Assembly (NCBI GenBank): GCA_006546595.1
Contig: VIAD01000003.1
Span: 1-64,000, forward strand
Source: Moraxellaceae bacterium AER2_44_116
GTDB lineage: Bacteria; Pseudomonadota; Gammaproteobacteria; Pseudomonadales; Moraxellaceae
Direction: 5' to 3'
DNA: 64,000 bases
Made by a program: the position numbers and the translations under genes. Below the pieces are notes generated by a model, which searched no databases, was not told the origin of the DNA, and saw nothing but the letters and a program-made list of their open reading frames with translations. Below, piece by piece: positions 9,783 through 20,000 of the stretch (position 1 is its first letter; every line of letters begins with the position of its first letter).

Positions 9783-11105
9783 ATGTTTAGCCAACGCCAA
9801 AGCACCGAGCAACAACTCGAACACATCGCGGATTATGCACAACCTGCCAAATGGGGACGCTATGGATTAGGCTTTTTTTTCCTGTTGTTTTTGCTATGGG
9901 CATTCACAATGCCCATAGACTCGGGTGTGCCCGCTCAAGGTGTGATTGGTATTGAAAGCAAGCGACAATCTGTTCAGCATCAACAAGGTGGGGTTATTAA
10001 GCAATTACGAGTCACTGAGGGTCATCGCGTTGCCAAAGACCAAGTATTAATTGAATTAGACAATACACAGATCGTCGCCGATTTAGCGCGTGCAACCCAC
10101 GAATTAACACAGTTCTCCGCAAAAAATGCGCGTCTATTGGCAGAACGTCAGCATTTAACGTCTATTGATTTTACTATGCAACCCATACTCGCCAATCTTC
10201 AAGATCAAACGGTAAAAGCAGCGATTCACACGCAAAGCGCATTTTTTAACGCCCGTGCCAACGCATTACACTTAGAATCACAAGTCGTTGCCGAGCGGAT
10301 AGAATCAAAAAAACTAGAAATTAAGCGTCAACAATCCTTAGTGTTGGGTCGTCAACAGCAAGCGAAATTATTAACCACAGAAATTGCCTCTCATCGTGCC
10401 TTATTAACACAGCAATATGTCAGCCAAGAGCGTTTATTTGAACTAGAGCGCGAGTTGTCCGATGTTGAAATAGGCCAAACCCAAGGTCAGTTAGCCATTA
10501 GTCAAGCTCAAGCCGATATTGCCGAATTAGAAAGCCAAAACTTATTACAGTCTGCACAATTTCAGCGTGATGTTGAAAACGAAATGGCGGATGTTCAGCA
10601 ACAAATAGTGATTCTAGAACAACAACGTTTAAGTCTAACTGACCAATTAGAACGTACCCAGATTAAAGCTCCCGCAGCAGGCATTGTTGTGGGGCAAATT
10701 GTTCACACTCAAGGCGGCGTAATTAGTGCGGGACAAGTATTAATGGATATTGTCCCTGACGAAAATGCCATTGTTGTTGATGCAAAAGTTGCACCTCATT
10801 TGATTGAGCATGTACAGCGCGGACAACGTGCACATGTGCGTATTTTAGCACTTGATACCTTAAACCCCGTCGTAGAAGGAGTCGTTGCAACGATTTCAGC
10901 CGACCAACTCAGTAATCCCAATACAGGTGAAGCTTATTTTACGGTGCGCTTATATATTAATAAGCAAAGTTTAGCCAAGTTAAAATATAAACGCATTCGT
11001 GCGGGAATGCCTGTCGAAGTATTGTTTAAAACGGGTGAGCGAACTTTCTTCAGATATTTAGCAGAGCCTTTGTTAAAGACATTTTTCTTTGCCTTGAGGG
11101 AGTAA
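9783..11105 (+). CDS. HlyD/PrtE-type secretion adaptor
   Basis: This membrane fusion protein links the ABC exporter to an outer-membrane TolC-type channel. Its 440 residues show a short cytoplasmic N-terminus, one membrane helix (about 27-43, YGLGFFFLLFLLWAF), a lipoyl half-motif (GVIGIESKRQSVQHQQGGVIKQLRVTEG is the region at about 59-83), a long coiled coil (about 100-300, rich in Q, E, A and L), the second lipoyl half (IKAPAAGIVVGQ), and a beta-barrel end (GMPVEVLFKTGERTFFRYLAEPL) typical of the family. The start ATG is 3 bases into ccATGtttagc. It pairs with the exporter at 7912; the 182-bp gap holds a palindromic element. Confidence 0.93.
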   Translation: MFSQRQSTEQQLEHIADYAQPAKWGRYGLGFFFLLFLLWAFTMPIDSGVPAQGVIGIESKRQSVQHQQGGVIKQLRVTEGHRVAKDQVLIELDNTQIVADLARATHELTQFSAKNARLLAERQHLTSIDFTMQPILANLQDQTVKAAIHTQSAFFNARANALHLESQVVAERIESKKLEIKRQQSLVLGRQQQAKLLTTEIASHRALLTQQYVSQERLFELERELSDVEIGQTQGQLAISQAQADIAELESQNLLQSAQFQRDVENEMADVQQQIVILEQQRLSLTDQLERTQIKAPAAGIVVGQIVHTQGGVISAGQVLMDIVPDENAIVVDAKVAPHLIEHVQRGQRAHVRILALDTLNPVVEGVVATISADQLSNPNTGEAYFTVRLYINKQSLAKLKYKRIRAGMPVEVLFKTGERTFFRYLAEPLLKTFFFALRE

Positions 11106-11359
11106 TACCACTGAGTGAATTACATGAATCATTTCTCATGAGTTTTTCCAATATGTCAGCGTAAATGTCGGATAGATATTAGCCACTTTTAGTTGTATTA
11201 TTAGGCTAATTTAATACACCTTTCTCCCCTCTTTTGAGATTGTGCTATGGATAGCTTAGTTCTCTCGTTTTCTTCTATTCAACACCTCTTTTCTCATGTT
11301 AAGTCTTTAGTTCGCTCAATAGACGCGGGCTCTTTTTTCTATATTTGGAGTAAATAATA

Positions 11360-14300
11360 ATGAGCGATACATCAAGTATTTTAACCAATGGTGGTTCACT
11401 TACACTTAATGGTGGTTCGTCTGTTGGTGGTGTTTTAGGTACAGTAACTATACAGACAATAGGTGATGTTGCTGAGCCTGTTAACACTGCGCCCATGCCT
11501 CAAGATGACTCCACATCTCTTTATGAGTTTGGCACGGTTGAAGTCGATGTTTTGGCTAATGACAGTGATCCCGATGGTGATGCACTCACGATTGTCTCCG
11601 TATTTGCAAATAATGGCTCTGCGTATATCAACGAAAATAATACCATTAGCTACAGTGCTGGTTTTGCAGGGTCAGATATTATTAACTATACCGTACAAGA
11701 TGTATTTGGTAATACAGCTCAAGCCAATGTATTTGTTGATATTTTTGGCGGTGGCGGTGGCGGTGGCGGTGGCGGTGGCGGTGGCAACAGCGCGCCTATG
11801 ACAAATGCAGACTCTGCCTTAACGGATGAGTTTACCTCCGTGACGGTTGACGTTTTGGCAAATGATTTTGATTCAGATGGCGATGTGTTAACAGTCACAA
11901 ATGCCTTTGTTACCACAGGAAATGGCTCAGTAGTGCTAAACGCCGACAGTACCTTATCTTTTACGCCCAATGGTGCGGGTGATGCAATGGTCACTTATAC
12001 CGCAATGGATTCGCTAGGTAATACCTCCGACGGCACATTAACAATCACCGTTACAGCAACAGGCGGAGGCAATACGCCACCTATGGCTAATAATGATTTC
12101 GCTGTTACTCAAATGAATACGCCAGTCATCGTAAATGTCTTAGAAAACGATAGTGATGTAGATGGCGATACCCTCGTTTTAAATAGTATTGCTGTTGTTT
12201 CAGGATTGGGCTCAGTCGATGTCAATGCTGACAACTCCGTGACATTTACACCCAATCAAGGTTTTGTCGGCGATGCAAAGATGGATTACACCATTGAGGA
12301 CTCTTCACTAGCAACAGCCGATGCGTCGTTAATGGTTGTTGTGGAGGGTCAGGTTGTTGGTGATGTCGTAGATAATAATCTTTTTGGCTCAAGTGGTAAT
12401 GACGTAATTGTAGGTTTAGATGGCAATGATCATATTTTAGGTGATGCCGTTGGTGGTGGCGTTGGTGGCTTTTATCAAGATGGTGATGACGTTTTAATTG
12501 GCGGATTAGGTAATGACTCGCTGACGGGCGCGAGTGGCAATGATACCTACGTCTTTAACTTGGGTGATGGTCAAGATGTGATTAATAACTTTGATCCGCA
12601 CCAATACGCGACAGGCACGCCTAGTTTTGATCGTTTAGTGTTTGGTGTTGGTATAGATCCAGCAGATATTAAAATTACACAGGGGACTTTTTCAGACGCA
12701 GGCGTTGATGTACCTAGTCTCATTATTTCCATTAATGGCACAAATGACCGTATTACTATCATGGGAAGTGGGCCTATGGATGAAGTGCCTCCATTAGCAG
12801 AAATTATGCTGGATGCGATTGAGTTTGCGGATGGTACTGTATGGAATCAGAGTGTTATTTTTTCGCAAGTGTCCACGTCTATTGTGAGTGATGAGTTTGA
12901 TAATTACCTGAATGGCATAGACGGTGACGATCTCATGGCAGGGTTGGCAGGCAACGATACATTGTATGGTTACGCAGGTAATGACACCATGGATGGCGGT
13001 ACAGGTAATGACAATTTGTTAGGTGGTACGGGAAATGATTCTTTGTATGGTGGTGATGCAGAGGGTAATGACAGTTTGGTGGGTGAAGATGGTAATGACA
13101 CCTTACATGGTGGTTTAGGAGATGATTATTTATATGGAGGTAATGGTCATGACACCTATGTATTTAATAAGGGAGATGGCCAAGACACCATTAATAATTT
13201 TGATGAAAATCAAACTTATAACAGTATCCCTGCTTATGACCGCCTAGTATTTGGTGCAGGCATTACAGAGGCCAATATTGAATTACGTGACGATGGTGGT
13301 AATTTACTGATTGTCATTAAAGGCACAAATGACAGCGTGTTAGTACAAAATTACTTTGCTAATCCATTTCAATATGGCTTGGATGCGATTGAGTTTGCCG
13401 ATGGTTCGGTTTGGACAGCTACGCAAATTTTTGAGATGTCAAAAGTAATAATCGGTAATGAAATTGCCAATAACATGGTCGGCACACTTGCAGATGACAT
13501 GATGAGTGGTATGGGTGGTAACGACACCTTGTATGGCGGTGAAGGCAGCGATATGTTGGTAGGGGGCGAAGGCGATGATGCTCTGTATGGCGATGCCATA
13601 TATGGTGGTTTTATTGCGGGCAGTGATACCTTGGAGGGAGGTCTTGGCAATGACTTCCTTGAAGGTGATGAAGGCAGTGACACTTACATCTTTAACAAGG
13701 GTGATGGTCAAGACACCATTGCTGAGGATGATCTTTTTACGGATACTTTATTGTTTGGCAATGGTATCAACGCGAGTGATATTCACCTGAATTACAGTAG
13801 TAATGGTGATTATTTGACGTTGGCGATCAATGGTACAAGCGATAGTGTCTCGTTTAGGAATTACTTCAGTTATAGCGGAGTAGAAATCATTAGCTTTGCT
13901 GATGGCACAGTTTGGGATCGGGCGAAGTTGGAGTCATTGCTAGTAACCACTAGGGGGGATGAAACAGATAACTATTTCAATGGCTCTTATCTGCATGATG
14001 AAATGTACGGTATGGGCGGAAATGACTCGCTGTATGGCAATGGTGGCAATGATGTCTTAGATGGCGGTGTGGGGAGTGATTATTTACAAGGCGGTAATGG
14101 CAATGACACTTATGTCTTCAACCTCGGTGATGGCCAAGACAGCCTGTATAACTTTGATAGTAATGAATACTACAACGGGATCACCAGCACCGATAAATTA
14201 GTATTTGGTATGGGTATTAACCCTGTGGATATTGAGCTGCGCTCTAACGGTAGCAGTGACCTGATTTTATGGATTAAAGCTACAAGCGACAGCATCACTA

Positions 14301-16888
14301 TTGCAAACTATTTTAGTGATAGCAGCTATCAACTAGATGCGGTTGAATTTGCGGATGGCACGGTATGGGATAAAGCCATGATTGCCGCTATGCCTGTGAT
14401 CATGACAGGTGATGACTCGGATAATTACTTGAGCGGTTTGTCGAGCCAAGATGTGATTCACGGCCGAGGTGGTAATGACTCATTGTATGGTAATGATGGC
14501 AATGATGTCTTAGATGGCGGTGTGGGGAGTGATTATTTACAAGGCGGTAATGGCAATGACACTTATGTCTTCAACCTCGGTGATGGCCAAGACAGCCTGT
14601 ATAACTTTGATAGTAATGAATACTACAACGGGATCACCAGCACCGATAAATTAGTATTTGGTATGGGTATTAACCCTGTGGATATTGAGCTGCGCTCTAA
14701 CGGTAGCAGTGACCTGATTTTATGGATTAAAGCTACAAGCGACAGCATCACTATTGCAAACTATTTTAGTGATAGCAGCTATCAACTAGATGCGGTTGAA
14801 TTTGCGGATGGCACGGTATGGGATAAAGCCATGATTGCCGCTATGCCTGTGATCATGACAGGTGATGACTCGGATAATTACTTGAGCGGTTTGTCGAGCC
14901 AAGATGTGATTCACGGCTTAGGTGGTAATGACTCATTGTATGGTAATGACGGCAATGATGTCCTTAATGGTGGTACGGGCAATGATTATCTCAGTGGTAG
15001 CAGTGGCAACGATACCTATGTCTTCAACCTCGGTGACGGCCAAGATGTGATCTATAGCTTTGATAGTAACGAATACTACAACGGCGTTATCAGTACCGAT
15101 AAGTTAGTGTTTGGCGCAGGTATTCTCTCTACAGACATAGTGTTCAGTTATGACACTCACATTAGCAGTAACCTTGTCATTGGTATTAAAAATACCAGCG
15201 ATACGGTTACGGTAGTGAGTTATTTTGACAACATGGCCGCGTATCAACTCGATGCTATTGAATTTGCCGATGGCACTGTGTGGACAGCCGCGCAGGTATT
15301 TGACATGCTCAACGATGCTCCGCAATTAACAGGCACTCCCGCAATATTAGCCAATGGCTTAGAAGATACAGCTTACACCATCTACACCAGTGACTTATTA
15401 CAAGGCTTTACCGATGCTGACGGTGATGCTTTAAGTGTGACTAATTTAAGTGCCGATCATGCGAGTGTCCAAAACAATGGTAATGGCACATACAGTCTCA
15501 CGCCAGTAGTTGGTTACAGTGGATTAATGCAACTAAGCTATCAGGTCGTTGATGGTCGAGGTGGTATATTATCGGCGAGTCAGTCATTTACCTTGACTGC
15601 TATTACTGACACGATAGGCACAGCAGGTGCAGACATTTTACAAGGCGATGTGGGAGATAATACTTATGTTGTTAACCATACCCGTGATGTCATTATTGAG
15701 TCAGCAAATGCGGGCATCGATACGGTGGAATCCTCTCTCAGCTACCTTTTACGTGATAACCTCGAAAACCTCACCTTAACTGGTAATGCCAATCTTTCGG
15801 GAACAGGCAACACCGCCGATAACATATTGAAAGGTAACGAAGGTAATAATCGCTTATTAGCAGGTGCTGGAAATGACGCACTTTATGGCTTAGCAGGCGG
15901 CGATACCTTAAACGGCGGCGAAGGTGCAGACACAATGTACGGTGGCTTAGGTAACGACACCTTCACGGTAGAAAATGTCGGAGATATCGTCAATGAAGCG
16001 ATGAGTGAAGGTTTTGACACCGTCAATAGTTTTATCAGCTATACCTTAACCGTCAATGTTGAACGCTTGATGCTTGAAGGTTTAGATAACTTGAATGGTT
16101 TTGGTAACGCGCTAGACAACACGCTTAATGGCAACAATGCCAATAATTCGTTAGTCGGTGGTTTAGGCAACGACACCCTACAAGGTAAAGGTGGCGCAGA
16201 TACCTTAGAAGGTGGTTTAGGCAATGACTTGTACTATGTGGATAATGTTGGCGATATCGTCACCGAATTGGCAAACGAAGGCATAGATAAAGTCAGCAGC
16301 TCTATCAGCTTTACTTTAACTGCACATGTTGAGCAGCTCTTTTTAACAGGTATTGCAGGGCTAAAAGGTACAGGCAACAGTCAAAATAACATTATCTATG
16401 GTAATGATGGCAGTAACCAACTGTTTGGCGATGCTGGAAACGACAGCCTCAACGGTGGTACAGGAAACGACATCTTGGATGGCGGCTTAGGCTTAGATAC
16501 ATTGGTCGGTGGCGCAGGAAATGATACTTATATTTTAGGTGTTAACACAGGCCGAGACATCATTAACAACAATGACGCAACAGGCAACGACAAACTGTTA
16601 TTCGACGCAGGTATTAACGCCGATCAAGTATGGTTACGTCAGTTAGGTAATGATTTAGAAGTATCCATGATGGGTACAGCTAACAGTGTCAAAGTGCAAA
16701 ATTGGTACACCGATGCGGCCAATCAACTGGATCATTTACAACTAGCCGACGGTAAAACTTTATTGGCTAATGAAGTACAAACACTAGTCGAAGCAATGGC
16801 CGCATTTGCTGCACCCGCATTGGGTCAAACCAGTTTAACTACTGCACAGCATACCGCTTTAGATAGTGTGATTGCTGCCAGTTGGTAA
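11360..16888 (+). CDS. Very large RTX protein with cadherin-like domains (paralogue 1)
   Basis: This is a secreted calcium-binding protein of 1842 residues with no signal peptide, as expected for type I secretion. The N-terminal third has three cadherin-like modules (VLANDSDPDGDALTI and relatives) separated by a 13-glycine linker. From about 340, blocks of RTX nonapeptides (GGxGNDxLxGG) alternate with HCBP-related modules (GTNDRITI...LDAIEFADGTVW), seven such blocks in all. One cadherin-like module lies at about 1315-1420, and longer RTX-linked strands follow. The last 50 residues (LADGKTLL...) nearly match those of the next gene and are the probable secretion signal. ATG has GGAG nine bases upstream. 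I recognise no enzyme domain; surface layer, biofilm matrix or adhesion roles are inference. Confidence 0.9.
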   Translation: MSDTSSILTNGGSLTLNGGSSVGGVLGTVTIQTIGDVAEPVNTAPMPQDDSTSLYEFGTVEVDVLANDSDPDGDALTIVSVFANNGSAYINENNTISYSAGFAGSDIINYTVQDVFGNTAQANVFVDIFGGGGGGGGGGGGGNSAPMTNADSALTDEFTSVTVDVLANDFDSDGDVLTVTNAFVTTGNGSVVLNADSTLSFTPNGAGDAMVTYTAMDSLGNTSDGTLTITVTATGGGNTPPMANNDFAVTQMNTPVIVNVLENDSDVDGDTLVLNSIAVVSGLGSVDVNADNSVTFTPNQGFVGDAKMDYTIEDSSLATADASLMVVVEGQVVGDVVDNNLFGSSGNDVIVGLDGNDHILGDAVGGGVGGFYQDGDDVLIGGLGNDSLTGASGNDTYVFNLGDGQDVINNFDPHQYATGTPSFDRLVFGVGIDPADIKITQGTFSDAGVDVPSLIISINGTNDRITIMGSGPMDEVPPLAEIMLDAIEFADGTVWNQSVIFSQVSTSIVSDEFDNYLNGIDGDDLMAGLAGNDTLYGYAGNDTMDGGTGNDNLLGGTGNDSLYGGDAEGNDSLVGEDGNDTLHGGLGDDYLYGGNGHDTYVFNKGDGQDTINNFDENQTYNSIPAYDRLVFGAGITEANIELRDDGGNLLIVIKGTNDSVLVQNYFANPFQYGLDAIEFADGSVWTATQIFEMSKVIIGNEIANNMVGTLADDMMSGMGGNDTLYGGEGSDMLVGGEGDDALYGDAIYGGFIAGSDTLEGGLGNDFLEGDEGSDTYIFNKGDGQDTIAEDDLFTDTLLFGNGINASDIHLNYSSNGDYLTLAINGTSDSVSFRNYFSYSGVEIISFADGTVWDRAKLESLLVTTRGDETDNYFNGSYLHDEMYGMGGNDSLYGNGGNDVLDGGVGSDYLQGGNGNDTYVFNLGDGQDSLYNFDSNEYYNGITSTDKLVFGMGINPVDIELRSNGSSDLILWIKATSDSITIANYFSDSSYQLDAVEFADGTVWDKAMIAAMPVIMTGDDSDNYLSGLSSQDVIHGRGGNDSLYGNDGNDVLDGGVGSDYLQGGNGNDTYVFNLGDGQDSLYNFDSNEYYNGITSTDKLVFGMGINPVDIELRSNGSSDLILWIKATSDSITIANYFSDSSYQLDAVEFADGTVWDKAMIAAMPVIMTGDDSDNYLSGLSSQDVIHGLGGNDSLYGNDGNDVLNGGTGNDYLSGSSGNDTYVFNLGDGQDVIYSFDSNEYYNGVISTDKLVFGAGILSTDIVFSYDTHISSNLVIGIKNTSDTVTVVSYFDNMAAYQLDAIEFADGTVWTAAQVFDMLNDAPQLTGTPAILANGLEDTAYTIYTSDLLQGFTDADGDALSVTNLSADHASVQNNGNGTYSLTPVVGYSGLMQLSYQVVDGRGGILSASQSFTLTAITDTIGTAGADILQGDVGDNTYVVNHTRDVIIESANAGIDTVESSLSYLLRDNLENLTLTGNANLSGTGNTADNILKGNEGNNRLLAGAGNDALYGLAGGDTLNGGEGADTMYGGLGNDTFTVENVGDIVNEAMSEGFDTVNSFISYTLTVNVERLMLEGLDNLNGFGNALDNTLNGNNANNSLVGGLGNDTLQGKGGADTLEGGLGNDLYYVDNVGDIVTELANEGIDKVSSSISFTLTAHVEQLFLTGIAGLKGTGNSQNNIIYGNDGSNQLFGDAGNDSLNGGTGNDILDGGLGLDTLVGGAGNDTYILGVNTGRDIINNNDATGNDKLLFDAGINADQVWLRQLGNDLEVSMMGTANSVKVQNWYTDAANQLDHLQLADGKTLLANEVQTLVEAMAAFAAPALGQTSLTTAQHTALDSVIAASW
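11747..11785 (+). repeat. GGCGGT hexanucleotide run coding for 13 glycines
   Basis: Strict alternation of GGC and GGT over 39 bases encodes a flexible glycine linker between the first two cadherin-like modules. Slippage by one 6-bp unit would add or remove two glycines without changing frame. Confidence 0.95.
14044..14917 (+). repeat. Duplicated 453-bp RTX/HCBP block
   Basis: Bases 14044-14464 and 14497-14917 appear identical over 421 bp, and the flanks are similar, giving a 453-bp (151-codon) tandem period. Each unit encodes one RTX block plus one HCBP-related module. A third, diverged unit follows from about 14950. Identity at silent sites points to recent duplication or gene conversion. 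Confidence 0.93.
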
Positions 16889-16905
16889 ATCTCGTTTAAC
16901 ACAGC

Positions 16906-16936
16906 AACAAGGCGCGGAAACGCGCCTTGTTTTTTG
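16906..16936 (+). terminator. Rho-independent terminator after RTX paralogue 1
   Basis: An 11-bp perfect stem (AACAAGGCGCG and its complement) with a GAAA loop is followed by a T-run, 18 bases after the stop codon. It separates the two RTX paralogues, so the second gene probably has its own promoter in the 150 bp that follow. Confidence 0.9.
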
Positions 16937-17084
16937 TGCTTGTCTTAACTCGGTAAAATTTCAATCAAAGACAACTTTTTTCTCATTTATTGTTTTAGTT
17001 GTACCCATTTCTTAACAATTATTGTTTAGTCTTTCATCGATAACCCTTTTTTGACCACCGTTGCCGATGGTTGGAGTAATAACG

Positions 17085-20000
17085 ATGAATAGTTCCCCAA
17101 TTGCAAATGATGATATCGTGTTGACCGACGAATTTTCGGTCACGGTCGATGTATTGGCCAATGATTATGATCTTGATGATGACGAATTAACCATCACGAA
17201 TGCTGTTGTATCCTCAGGTTTAGGGGATGTTGAGTTTACCAATACCGATATCACGTTTACCCCCAACGGTTCAAATGAGGCAAAGATTACCTATACCATC
17301 ACGGACTCCTTCGGTCATTATGCAACGGCGGTACTCACCGTGAACGTCACGCCAACAGGAGGCGTAAATATCCCCCCGATCGCCAAGAGTGATGTTGCAT
17401 TCACAACGGTTGACCAGCCTGTTACGGTGGATGTGTTAGCCAATGACTTTGATGCCGATGGCGACACGCTAATCATCAATAGTATTCAGATGAGTGCTAA
17501 TACAGGTACGGTTGATGTGAATGAAAATTACACCATCACGTTTACCCCAATAGCAGGCTTTTTTGGTGACACCATCATCACTTACCATATTACTGATTCA
17601 TCATCGGCGAGTGTGGCGGCCACGTTATTAGTTGCGGTGGGCGGAGAAATGGATGGCGATGAATTTAACAATACGCTCACGGGTTCATCCGCTGATGACA
17701 CCCTCAATGGTATGGAAGGCAATGACAAATTACTGGGTAATGCTGGTGATGATTCGCTTGATGGTGGAGAGGGCAACGACACCATAATGGGTGGTAATGG
17801 CGATGACCAATTAGCAGGTGGTGAAGATAACGATGTCTTGACGGGTGGTGCGGGCAATGACTTGCTTGTTGGCGACGATGGCAGCGACGAGTACATTTTT
17901 GGTTTGGGCGATGGTCAAGATACAATTGACAATGTGGACTATGACGATGTAGTCAATGTTGATCGGTTATTGCTGCGTGTTGGTATAAATTCGACAATGA
18001 TTGAGCTACAGAACGATCCTGACAATATTGACGACCTTGTGATAGCAATTAAAGGCACAACAGACCGAGTGACTATTCAAGACCATTTTGCCGACGAAAG
18101 TTATCAGTTGGATGAGATCGTGTTTGCTGATGGCACCGTATGGGATAAAGCAAAACTGAGTCATCTCCCCATTATGATTCGCGGGGAGGAGAATAGCGAC
18201 GATGTGATATTAGGTTTTGAGCGAAACGAAGTCATCCAAGGCTTATCGGGTGATGATGAACTCGATGGCAGTGACGGTAATGATACCTTAATAGGCGGTC
18301 TCGGTAATGACCTGCTGATGGGCAGTAACGGCAACGACAGCTATTTGTTTAACCTCGGTGATGGTCAAGATAGTATTGATAACGTTGATGACAACGAGTA
18401 TTCCAACGGGATCAACAGTATTGACACCTTGATATTTGGCCTCGGTATTGATTCAACGCTAATTGAGCTACGCGCCGACTCTGACAACGCAGATAATTTG
18501 GTGATTGCTCTATTGAACGCCAATGACACCATCACGATTCAGAACTATTTTGTTGATGACAGCCATAAATTGGATGTCATCAAATTTAGCGATGGCAGCG
18601 TATTAACGAAAGACAACCTTAATATGATGGCGGTTATTTCTCGTGGCGGGGTGGATGATGACGATTTAGAAGGCAATGATAATGAAGATGTTATCACGGG
18701 TTATCACGGTGATGATGTGATTCAAGGCATGGCTGCTAATGACATTCTCATGGGCAATGACGGCAACGATTCTATTTATGGCGGTGATGATAACGATTAT
18801 TTAGATGGCGATAATGGGGCTGATCTTTTAGAAGGTGGTCATGGTAACGATGAGTTACATGGTGGTGATGGTGATGATATTTTAGATGGCGGTGATGGCA
18901 ACGATATTCTACATGAGCTGACTGGCGATGACACACTCTCTGGCGGTAATGGTAACGATAGCGTATTTGCAGGAGAGGGTGACGATATTCTGTTGGGTGG
19001 AAAAGGTGACGATTACTTACGAGGCGAAGGCGGTAGAGACCGCTATGTCTTCAATCTAGGTGATGGCCAAGACATTATTGCTAGCTTTGACCCTAACCTT
19101 AGCAAAGACAGTACGGAGACTGACGAATTGCTTTTTGGCGCAGGTATTAACGCAACGGATATCGTCTTTTCTAAAGATAAAGTCAATACAAACGATCTCG
19201 TCATTAGTATCAAAGGTACAAATGATCGTATTACGGTTAATAGTTACTTTCGCGATGCTCATCAATTGAGTCGTATTGCATTTGCTGACGGCACAATATG
19301 GAATGAAGCACAAATCACTCAGCACATAGAGCACAAAAAAATTGAAGGCACAGCAGGTGGCGATACCTTGAAAGGCGGATCAGGTGACGATACCTACAGT
19401 GTCAATGATGTGCATGATGTCGTTGTTGAAAACACCAATTCAGGCATCGACACAGTGGAATCTTCTCTCAGCTATATTCTGCGTGACAACCTCGAAAACC
19501 TCACGTTAATCGGTAATGCCCATATTTCGGCAACAGGCAACACCGCCGATAACGTATTGACAGGTAACGAAGCGAATAACCGTCTTTTAGGTGGTGTAGG
19601 TAACGACACCCTCTATGGTTTATCAGGCGGCGACACCTTAAACGGTGGCGAAGGTACAGACACAATGTACGGTGGCTTAGGTAACGATACCTTCACTGTA
19701 GAAAATATCGGCGATATCGTTAATGAATCCATGAATGAAGGTTTTGATACCGTTAATAGTTTTATCAGCTACGTCCTAACCGCTCACGTCGAGCGTCTCA
19801 ATTTAGAAGGCACAGAGAGCTTAAACGGGGCAGGTAACGACCTAGACAACACGCTTAACGGCAACAATGCCAACAACTCGTTAGTTGGCGGTTTAGGCAA
19901 CGACACCCTACAAGGTAAAGGTGGCGCAGATACCTTAGAAGGTGGTTTAGGCAATGATTTGTATTATGTGGATAATGTTGGCGATATCGTCACCGAATTG

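Noticed and set aside
13369..13790. Overlapping open frames on both strands in the RTX genes
   Set aside because: They result from the GGxGxDxxx codon pattern; the plus frame with RTX motifs explains the region.
17061..17084. TTG start eight codons upstream for RTX paralogue 2
   Set aside because: GGAG at 17072 fits ATG 17085 and would lie inside the coding region if TTG were used.
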